Below are positions 5,200 to 11,413 of a stretch of 11,512 nt of DNA, piece by piece. Source of the DNA: Fimenecus sp045613685 (lineage in GTDB: Bacteria; Bacillota; Clostridia; Oscillospirales; Acutalibacteraceae); the NCBI GenBank assembly GCA_045613685.1, contig JAZLBL010000021.1, forward strand, positions 1 through 11,512, read 5' to 3'. Position numbers and translations under genes: made by a program. Position 1 is the stretch's first letter, and the number at the start of each line of letters is the position of its first letter. Below the pieces are notes generated by a model. It ran no database searches. It was given only the letters and a program-made list of their open reading frames with translations, and was not told where the DNA came from.

Positions 5200-7556
5200 C
5201 AGTCACGAGTCACCACCGTTCCAACAGTTTTTGCGCCGATAAATTCAGAGATAATATTATATCTTACTCTACCATTAAGAATTGCTACTTCTTTTACACC
5301 ATTTTCAATAAGATTGATAATATTATTGATTTTTGGAATCATTCCGCCCGAAGCCAGACCACTCTGAATAAGCATTTTTGCTTTTTCAACATTAATCTGT
5401 TCAAGAGCTGTTTTTTCATTCTGACTATCAAGGAAAATTCCGTTAACATCAGTAATATACACAAGACAATCTGCACCCAATGCAAGAGCCACTTTACCTG
5501 CTGCGTCATCTGCATTGATATTTACAGTGCTCAACGCGTCGCATCTACCAACAGGTGAGAGTACAACTGTGTATCCCTTTTCAAAAAGAGTATCAATAAG
5601 GCTTGTGTCAACCTTTGAGATGTCACCCACTCTGCCGAGAGATTTTCCGTTTATATATTTAGGTGTTGCTTTTAAGATGTTACCGTCAGCACCGCTAATG
5701 CCAACCGCTGAAATATTGCTTTGTGAAAAACGTTCAACAATTTTTTTGTTGACACTACCTGAAAGCACCATTTCAACAACATTCATTTCGTCGTCGCCTG
5801 TTACGCGATAACCCTCATAAAACTCTGACTGCAAATTCATTTTATCAAGAGTTTTTGTGATTTCTTTGCCACCGCCGTGAACAACAATAATTTTTGCACC
5901 AACCATTGTGAGAAGTGCAATATCTTCAAGAAGATTCTTCATGAGAGTTTCATCATCAAGACAACTACCACCTAATTTAATTACAACTCTTTTGTTGTGG
6001 AGTTTATGAAGTTGTGGCAAAATATCCTGCACACTTTTTATTTTCTCGTCACTATCAAGTCCGTTTTTTTTATCGTATTCTTTAAGTGATTTGATAGTAT
6101 ATTCAACGTCAGTTGGACAGTCTATATATTCGATTCCACGCTTTTGTCTTGTTTCGTTGCCCTTGCCTGTAATGAGAATTACGCTATCTGCACCCATTTC
6201 GTTAATAGCAGTATCAATAGCAACTCCACGGTTGTCAATAATCTTATATTTGCCACCCTTTGACTCAACAAAACTTGCAACTTCAAGTGAAATCTTTTCT
6301 AATGACTCTTCACCTGGATCTTCTTCGGTGATATAAGTCATATCGGCATACATTCCTGCCATTTCACCCAAGTCTTTACGACGGATAAGTGCTTTGTTGC
6401 CAGGGCAACCAAATACGATTGCGATTTTTCTGCCCGGATATTCTTTTCTAACAGAATTAAAGAGATTTTCAAAACTCATTCTATTATGAGCATAGTCGAC
6501 AATAGCAGTAATTCTCTTATCTGCATTTTCATAAACTTCCATTCGTCCACTTGAACGAGCCTTTAAAAGTCCTGTATAAATATATTGTTCTGGGATTCCT
6601 AACTTGTTGCACACCGCAATAGCACAGAGAGCATTTTCAACATTGAAAAGTCCCGGCATTGTGAGTGTGAAATCCCGGTCAAAATCTTTTGTTCTTACTG
6701 TAAACACAGTGTCAGAGCCGTCTTTTCTAATATTGTAGCCATAAACATCTGCGTTCTCGTCTTTTGTGCTGAATGTAATCACTTCAGGTGCATTTTTTGA
6801 TGCCTTAATTACATCTTCGCTACGGTCTGTGTCAAGATTCACAACTGCAGTTTTGCATTGTGAAAAAATCTTCATTTTTGATTGGAAATAATCTTCAAAA
6901 TCAGGGTGTTCAATAGCACTTATGTGGTCAATACCGATATTTAAGTAACAACCGATTGTGAAATCAACACCAAATACTCGTCCATATTTAAGTGCCTGAG
7001 AAGAAACTTCCATTGTGAAATGTTCAATATCACTTTTAACTGCATTATCAAAATGCTTGTGTAAATCAAATGGCTCGGGAGTTGTCAGATGACTTTCAAT
7101 GTTGATTACACCATCATAAGTGTCAATAGACGAAACAATGGCACTCTTTTTCTTGCCAAGAGATGCTAAATATTCGTCTTCAATATATTTAATAAAATAA
7201 GCAGTTGTAGATTTACCCTTTGTGCCTGTGATACCCACAAGTTTAAGTTTTTCATAGGCATTTTCATAGAAGAAATTAGCCATAAGCCCCATTGCAAGTC
7301 GCACGTCAGAAACGATTACGCAAGGAGCATCTGTATTATATTTTTTCTCGGCAATATAAACGGTTGCACCTTTATTCAAAGCATCAAGCAAGAATTGCTC
7401 TTTAAAGTGCGCACCCTTGCACAAGAAAAATGTGTTTTCTTTAATATCTTGTGAATTATATGAAACATAGCCGATTTCTATATTCTCATCAGCTGTGCAT
7501 TCACAAAGTATTCCGTTTTCTTTGAAAAGTTCAAGATAATCTTTTAATCTGCTCAT
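5199..7556 (-). CDS. murE/argB: Fusion of MurE-like Mur ligase and N-acetylglutamate kinase (ArgB)
   Basis: This 785-aa protein joins two complete enzymes. Residues 1-~490 are a Mur ligase of MurE type: ATP loop GTKGKST (111-117), HLTTPEP (156-162), a SKMKIF segment (226-231) holding the candidate carbamylated Lys, DYAH (354-357) and GKGNE (464-468). MurE adds the third amino acid to UDP-MurNAc-Ala-Glu. The diaminopimelate signature DNPR is replaced by EDPG (412-415), so the amino acid added is open. Residues ~520-785 are N-acetylglutamate kinase, the second step of arginine synthesis: KLGG (527-530), HGGG (560-563), GYRVT (582-586), NINADDAAG (679-687) and GGMIPK (737-742). A helix-like segment at 503-520 resembles the N-terminal helix of arginine-inhibited kinases. 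The ATG at 7556 has GGGAG 6 nt upstream and a promoter 38 nt upstream. The domains are clear; joint function is unknown. Confidence 0.93.
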   Translation of the reverse strand: MSRLKDYLELFKENGILCECTADENIEIGYVSYNSQDIKENTFFLCKGAHFKEQFLLDALNKGATVYIAEKKYNTDAPCVIVSDVRLAMGLMANFFYENAYEKLKLVGITGTKGKSTTAYFIKYIEDEYLASLGKKKSAIVSSIDTYDGVINIESHLTTPEPFDLHKHFDNAVKSDIEHFTMEVSSQALKYGRVFGVDFTIGCYLNIGIDHISAIEHPDFEDYFQSKMKIFSQCKTAVVNLDTDRSEDVIKASKNAPEVITFSTKDENADVYGYNIRKDGSDTVFTVRTKDFDRDFTLTMPGLFNVENALCAIAVCNKLGIPEQYIYTGLLKARSSGRMEVYENADKRITAIVDYAHNRMSFENLFNSVRKEYPGRKIAIVFGCPGNKALIRRKDLGEMAGMYADMTYITEEDPGEESLEKISLEVASFVESKGGKYKIIDNRGVAIDTAINEMGADSVILITGKGNETRQKRGIEYIDCPTDVEYTIKSLKEYDKKNGLDSDEKIKSVQDILPQLHKLHNKRVVIKLGGSCLDDETLMKNLLEDIALLTMVGAKIIVVHGGGKEITKTLDKMNLQSEFYEGYRVTGDDEMNVVEMVLSGSVNKKIVERFSQSNISAVGISGADGNILKATPKYINGKSLGRVGDISKVDTSLIDTLFEKGYTVVLSPVGRCDALSTVNINADDAAGKVALALGADCLVYITDVNGIFLDSQNEKTALEQINVEKAKMLIQSGLASGGMIPKINNIINLIENGVKEVAILNGRVRYNIISEFIGAKTVGTVVTRD

Positions 7557-7562
7557 TTTAAT

Positions 7563-7567
7563 CTCCC
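7563..7567 (-). promoter_or_regulatory. Ribosome binding site of the murE/argB fusion
   Basis: GGGAG on the minus strand is 6 nt before the ATG at 7556. It fixes the start; the open frame extends further upstream to 7622, but that codon lies in the promoter's -35 box and would not be transcribed. Confidence 0.8.
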
Positions 7568-7593
7568 TTAAAAGACATATAAAATCAATATAT

Positions 7594-7622
7594 ATCATAC
7601 CACAGTAGTGCTTATTATGCAA
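7594..7622 (-). promoter_or_regulatory. Promoter of the four-gene murE/argB operon
   Basis: On the minus strand a -35 TTGCAT (7617-7622) and a -10 TATGAT (7594-7599) are separated by 17 nt, and TGG precedes the -10 as in extended -10 promoters. Transcription should begin near 7587, giving a leader of about 30 nt. It is downstream of the terminator at 7632-7660, so the operon is independent of the phosphoesterase gene before it. Confidence 0.75.
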
Positions 7623-7631
7623 TTAAAAATT

Positions 7632-7660
7632 AAAAACGGTGAAGAATATTCTCCACCGTT
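7632..7660 (-). terminator. Terminator of the small metallophosphoesterase gene
   Basis: AACGGTG (7635-7641) pairs with CACCGTT (7654-7660), and the inner bases continue the stem with one mismatch towards a small AT loop. On the minus strand a T run (7632-7636, then more T) follows. It lies 5 nt past the gene's stop codon. Confidence 0.85.
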
Positions 7661-7664
7661 AGTT

Positions 7665-8354
7665 TTAAAGTTTTTCACCTGTTTCAATATTGATAATGTC
7701 TTTAAATATTGCACGGTGAGTGCCTGAAATATATTTATCAATATGAAGTGAGCCGAAAAACCATTTTTTGAATTTGCAGTTGCTTGCCAACTCTTCAAAA
7801 TATGCATTAAGAGCTGTAACACGAAGCATTTCGTTTTCATTAAGATTTAAAAAACTCTTAACCTTTAATGGTGGCTCGTGAGTTACAATAACATCCATAT
7901 CATAATTTGCAACTTCAAGATTTTCTGCGCCTTCAAGCAATTCTTCTTGTGTTGGAATTTCGTCTTTTGACCAGGCATTCACATCTCTGCGAATGTCAAC
8001 GTCCGAGCTTTCGCCCCCACCCATTGTGAAGATTTTTTTGCCTTCAATTTCAAAAATCTGACCACGCATAAGGTGATAGAGATTACCATAAATCTTATGG
8101 ACCTTACCGCCATTCCATTGACTGATTTCATAGTTATTCAAAAGGTCAAAATTCTCGTGAGTACCATCAATGAAACAGATATTATATTTTCTCTTGCCTA
8201 AATTCTGCAAAAAGTTTTGCTCTGACTTGCTATCATCCCACAAAAAACCGAAATCACCACAAATTATAAGAGTATCTCCCTCTTGTAATTTGCGCAAACG
8301 CCAACGGGAAAGTCGGTCACGGTCACCGTGAGTGTCACCTGTAATAAATATCAT
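7665..8354 (-). CDS. Small metallophosphoesterase, 229 aa, with altered active-site motifs
   Basis: This 229-aa cytoplasmic protein has the metallophosphoesterase start GDTHGD (6-11, Asp7 and His9), GDFG (33-36) and a VTHEPP segment with His159. Two canonical positions are changed. The GNHE motif is GTHE (64-67), with Thr65 in place of Asn, and the GHxH motif is GSLH (201-204), lacking the first His. The phosphatase fold is clear, but full two-metal catalysis is doubtful unless other residues substitute. The substrate is unknown. The ATG at 8354 is preceded by AAGGA, and a good promoter lies at 8406-8434. The gene is monocistronic, ending in its own terminator, and is divergent from the carboxypeptidase operon. 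It shares the GNH-to-GTH change with the larger phosphoesterase in this window. Confidence 0.9.
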   Translation of the reverse strand: MIFITGDTHGDRDRLSRWRLRKLQEGDTLIICGDFGFLWDDSKSEQNFLQNLGKRKYNICFIDGTHENFDLLNNYEISQWNGGKVHKIYGNLYHLMRGQIFEIEGKKIFTMGGGESSDVDIRRDVNAWSKDEIPTQEELLEGAENLEVANYDMDVIVTHEPPLKVKSFLNLNENEMLRVTALNAYFEELASNCKFKKWFFGSLHIDKYISGTHRAIFKDIINIETGEKL

Positions 8355-8373
8355 AATTTTTTCCTTTTTCTTA

Positions 8374-8402
8374 TTGGATATTGTTGTTATTTGTGTTATA
8401 CT
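8374..8402 (+). promoter_or_regulatory. Promoter of the carboxypeptidase-hydrolase operon
   Basis: TTGGAT (8374-8379) and TATACT (8397-8402) are exactly 17 nt apart on the plus strand, predicting a start near 8409 and a leader of about 38 nt. The predicted start falls inside the -10 box of the opposite promoter. Confidence 0.7.
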
Positions 8403-8405
8403 CTT

Positions 8406-8434
8406 ATTGTATTACTTTTAGTTGATTTTTTCAA
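8406..8434 (-). promoter_or_regulatory. Promoter of the small metallophosphoesterase gene
   Basis: On the minus strand TTGAAA (8429-8434) and TACAAT (8406-8411) are 17 nt apart, predicting a start near 8399 and a leader of about 45 nt. The transcript begins within the -10 of the plus-strand promoter, so both promoters cannot be bound at once. Confidence 0.7.
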
Positions 8435-8436
8435 GT

Positions 8437-8446
8437 GGGTGATTTT
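8437..8446 (+). promoter_or_regulatory. GGGTGAT-type ribosome binding site deciding a TTG start
   Basis: GGGTGAT (8437-8443) matches the 3' half of the full anti-16S pairing sequence AGGAGGTGAT and is 3 nt before TTG at 8447. A GTG at 8435 is in frame, but it overlaps this site and has nothing like a ribosome site before it. The same motif precedes the next gene at 9779-9785. Confidence 0.5.
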
Positions 8447-9784
8447 TTGAAAAAGGTTATTTCTGTTATATTGGTAACAGTTCTTTTCATATCTTGTTTC
8501 TGTATAAGCGGTAATGCTGCATTCAACTCATTGTTAGAAACAGAAGCAGATATTGTTCTTTTAATTAATACTGATAGCGAAACTGTTATCTTTGATAAAA
8601 ATGCAGATAAAAAAAGTGCCCCTGCATCACTCACAAAAATTGTTACTTGTATGCTCGTGCTTGAAAATTGCGAAGATTTAAGTGTGCCTGTTACTTGCGA
8701 AAGACGTCATCTTGAAGACCTTTATCGTCAGAATGCCGCTACTGCAGGTATTCGCACAGGTGAAACTCTCACTATTGAGCAACTTTTATATTGTCTTATG
8801 ATTCCGTCAGCAGCTGATGCTGCAAATATTCTTGCGCATCATGTTGGTGGCAGCTCAGAAAATTTTGTAACAATGATGAATGATTTTGTTAAAGGTTTAG
8901 GTTGTGAAAACACACATTTCATCAACCCACATGGTCTTGATGCTGATGGTGGTGCATACACAACAGCAAACGACCTTTATAAAATCACTAAATATGCGCT
9001 TACAAACGCTACTTTCAAAAAGATTACAAGCACAACTCGATATGACATTGCACCGACAAATCAATATGCACAGACTCGTTATCTTCACAACACAAATAAG
9101 ATGATGAATCCTGCATATAAAGATTATTATAACTCTGCTATTTCAGGTGTTAAAACTGGTACTACTGACCTTGCAGGTCATTGCGTTATCTCAACCGCAT
9201 CTAAAAACGGATATAATTATATGCTCATTGTTATGAATGCACCGCAATATGACATTGATAATGACGGTGTTGAAGAAAATGTTGCATTCACAGATAGCAA
9301 AAAAATCTATGAATGGGCATTTAAAAACATTGAACTTACAAAAATCACTAACACAACTGATGTTGTAACAGTTGTTGATGTTGAATATAACTGGAAAGTT
9401 GACCATTTAAGACTTTTGCCTGCAAAAGAAATGTCTGCACTTGTTCCAACGGGCACACAAGCAGGTAGTCTTGTGATTCGCCCTATTGAAAGTGAAACAC
9501 CAAAGGTGGTTAAAGCACCTATCAAAAAAGGCGATGTCTTAGGCAAAGCCGAAGTGCTTTATGGCGAAGATGTTGTTGCAACAGTTGACCTTGTTGCAGC
9601 AGAAAGCCTTGACCGAAGCATAATTCTTTGGATTTTTGGCATTATCAAAGCAATCTTTTCTTCAACTGTATTCAAAATTCTTTTTGCAATATTTATGGTT
9701 CTTGTGATTATCTATGTTTTGTTGATAATCCGTAAACAACGAATTAAAGCAAAGAGAAGAAAAATCAAAATGGTTAAAGGGTGA
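8447..9784 (+). CDS. Membrane-anchored D-alanyl-D-alanine carboxypeptidase (peptidase S11, DacF/PBP5 type)
   Basis: This 445-aa exported enzyme should remove the terminal D-Ala from peptidoglycan pentapeptides. Residues 1-25 are a signal peptide (MKK, hydrophobic core, then GNA-A). The active-site SLTK is at 61-64, nucleophile Ser61, and KTGTT begins at Lys236. The second motif, normally SxN, reads SAA at 121-123, so the Asn is missing. A beta-rich C-terminal domain follows, then a membrane span at ~406-428 and a strongly basic tail (KQRIKAKRRK), which fix it to the outer face of the membrane. The TTG start at 8447 is preferred for its ribosome site and for the typical MKK start; GTG at 8435 would add 4 residues. 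It leads an operon with the serine hydrolase, whose ATG follows 5 nt after this stop. Confidence 0.93.
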   Translation: MKKVISVILVTVLFISCFCISGNAAFNSLLETEADIVLLINTDSETVIFDKNADKKSAPASLTKIVTCMLVLENCEDLSVPVTCERRHLEDLYRQNAATAGIRTGETLTIEQLLYCLMIPSAADAANILAHHVGGSSENFVTMMNDFVKGLGCENTHFINPHGLDADGGAYTTANDLYKITKYALTNATFKKITSTTRYDIAPTNQYAQTRYLHNTNKMMNPAYKDYYNSAISGVKTGTTDLAGHCVISTASKNGYNYMLIVMNAPQYDIDNDGVEENVAFTDSKKIYEWAFKNIELTKITNTTDVVTVVDVEYNWKVDHLRLLPAKEMSALVPTGTQAGSLVIRPIESETPKVVKAPIKKGDVLGKAEVLYGEDVVATVDLVAAESLDRSIILWIFGIIKAIFSSTVFKILFAIFMVLVIIYVLLIIRKQRIKAKRRKIKMVKG

Positions 9785-9789
9785 TTTTT
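9779..9789 (+). promoter_or_regulatory. Ribosome binding site of the serine hydrolase, overlapping the upstream stop
   Basis: GGGTGAT (9779-9785) contains the TGA stop of the carboxypeptidase gene and is 4 nt before ATG at 9790. This arrangement suggests translational coupling and supports the ATG over the in-frame GTG at 9781. Confidence 0.6.
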
Positions 9790-11376
9790 ATGGCATCAAA
9801 AGCTATTCCAAGAGCGAAAACACCACAGAGTGTTGGAGTTTCTGCAAAAGTTGTGAATGATTTTTTCAAGAATGCACAAGAAAAAAATCTTGAATATCAC
9901 TCATTTATGGTTATCCGCAATGGCAAAGTTGCAGTTGAATGGTATAACGAGCCGTTTGACAAAGATACTGCTCATTCAGTTTATTCTGTCAGCAAATCTT
10001 TCACATCAACTGCAATAGGTTTCGCAGTTAGTGAAGGTCTTATCTCACTTGACGATAAACTGCTTGACTTTTTTCCTGAATACACACCAAAAAAGCCTGA
10101 CCCAAGATTCGATAAACTCACAGTTCATAATCTTTTAAGAATGTCCTCAGGCAAACAGCCAAGTTTTCTTTCTGACAAAGGCAAGGTTGACTGGATTGAA
10201 GATTTCATCAATTCACCTTGGGTTTTTGAGCCGGGCGAAAAATTCTTGTATATCAATGAAAACATCTTTATGCTCTCTGCAATTATTAACCGAGTTACAG
10301 GTATGAGTATGAGAGAGTATCTTCGTCCACGACTTTTTGAGCCACTTGGAATTGACTATCCATTCTGGGAGACAAATAAAGACGGCATTGAAGCTGGTGG
10401 ATGGGGACTTTATCTTAAAACTGAAGACCTTGCAAAATTCACTCTTTGCTATCTTAAAGATGGCAAATATAAGGGCGAACAAGTTATTCCAAAAGAATGG
10501 ACTCGCCTTGCAACACAGAAACAGATTGACAATGAATATAATCGACCAGGCACAGACGCTTCATATGGCTATGGTTATTGTTTCTGGTGTGACCATTTAG
10601 GTGGTTTCAGAGCAGACGGAATGTTCTCACAATTTGGTATCGCATTCCCTGAATACAATGCGGTCGTTGTCGTTACATCTTCAATCACAGTTGAGCAAGA
10701 TGGACTTGATGGTATTTTTGATTTCTTCCCAAAAGCATTTATTGAAGCAGATGAAAACACAGCGCTTGAAATGACAAAACCTGTCGCCCCTGCTCTTAGC
10801 GAGCACCCTGCAAAAGAACAAGAAATTAATGATAGATATATTAAATTCCGCAAAAAACTCATTTTAAGTCTTGCAGGATTCCCTGTGAGTGTGTTGCCAA
10901 TGGCAATTACTTATATGATGAGTGACCGAGCAGGAAATATTGATATGGTCAAGTTTGACTTCAATGGTGAAGAATGCACATTCCGTTGGAGCGAAGGTGA
11001 CGAGCACAACAAAATCGCACTTGGTATGGATGGTCATTATCGTTATTCAACCATGACTCTTGGACAGGTTGAATTTAAAGTCTGCTCAAATGCAACTTGG
11101 ATTGATGACAACACACTGCTCGTTTCAATTCGTCCTATTCAGACAGTTGGCAAACGAAATATGATTTTCAGTTTCAGACCACACGACAAAGTTGTGATGA
11201 CACCATCAAGCACACCGTATGTTGGTGATATTCTCGCAACTCTTGATGGATTCTTCGACCAGATGATTCCAAATAAAAAACTTTGCACAGCATTCAAAAA
11301 GTTTGTGCAACTTCTTCCCCCACTGGTTGAGCCAAAACATCACGGCAAATTCATTGAGGGAATTAAAAGAAAATAA
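9790..11376 (+). CDS. Class-C beta-lactamase-like serine hydrolase with C-terminal domain
   Basis: This 528-aa protein has the penicillin-recognising serine hydrolase fold (Pfam Beta-lactamase family, the AmpC/EstB type). SVSK at 66-69 gives nucleophile Ser66 and Lys69, and YIN at 154-156 is the second motif. A GGFRADGMFSQ segment near 271-281 takes the place of the third motif. Residues ~340-528 are an extra beta-rich domain, possibly lipocalin-like, that I cannot name. There is no signal peptide or membrane span, so it seems cytoplasmic, which argues against a role as a secreted beta-lactamase; an esterase or peptide/amide hydrolase is likelier. The ATG at 9790 is chosen for the ribosome site overlapping the preceding stop. 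It is second and last in the operon with the D-Ala-D-Ala carboxypeptidase, which hints at a linked substrate. Confidence 0.9.
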   Translation: MASKAIPRAKTPQSVGVSAKVVNDFFKNAQEKNLEYHSFMVIRNGKVAVEWYNEPFDKDTAHSVYSVSKSFTSTAIGFAVSEGLISLDDKLLDFFPEYTPKKPDPRFDKLTVHNLLRMSSGKQPSFLSDKGKVDWIEDFINSPWVFEPGEKFLYINENIFMLSAIINRVTGMSMREYLRPRLFEPLGIDYPFWETNKDGIEAGGWGLYLKTEDLAKFTLCYLKDGKYKGEQVIPKEWTRLATQKQIDNEYNRPGTDASYGYGYCFWCDHLGGFRADGMFSQFGIAFPEYNAVVVVTSSITVEQDGLDGIFDFFPKAFIEADENTALEMTKPVAPALSEHPAKEQEINDRYIKFRKKLILSLAGFPVSVLPMAITYMMSDRAGNIDMVKFDFNGEECTFRWSEGDEHNKIALGMDGHYRYSTMTLGQVEFKVCSNATWIDDNTLLVSIRPIQTVGKRNMIFSFRPHDKVVMTPSSTPYVGDILATLDGFFDQMIPNKKLCTAFKKFVQLLPPLVEPKHHGKFIEGIKRK

Positions 11377-11384
11377 CAAACCAA

Positions 11385-11413
11385 AACCCCGACATAAGTC
11401 GGGGTTAATTTTT
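11385..11413 (+). terminator. Terminator of the carboxypeptidase-hydrolase operon
   Basis: AACCCCGAC (11385-11393) pairs perfectly with GTCGGGGTT (11398-11406) around an ATAA loop, followed by TTTTT at 11409-11413. It starts 9 nt after the hydrolase stop. Confidence 0.9.

Noticed and set aside
7557..7622. A 22-residue N-terminal extension of the Mur ligase fusion (start at 7622)
   Set aside because: The codon at 7622 is TTG inside the -35 box of a strong promoter, and it has no ribosome site; the ATG at 7556 has GGGAG at the right distance.
8492..8509. Lipobox-like FISC in the carboxypeptidase signal peptide
   Set aside because: Phe at -3 is a poor fit, a GNA-A signal peptidase I site follows, and the protein already has a C-terminal membrane anchor.
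9251..9277. EF-hand/dockerin-like DIDNDGVEE loop in the carboxypeptidase
   Set aside because: It is a single acidic loop at a variable surface position of the family, with no paired second loop; calcium binding is possible but not supported.
10213..10482. Minus-strand open frames opposite the serine hydrolase (also 10575-10862)
   Set aside because: They are antisense shadows; the plus-strand frame has catalytic motifs and coherent domains throughout.
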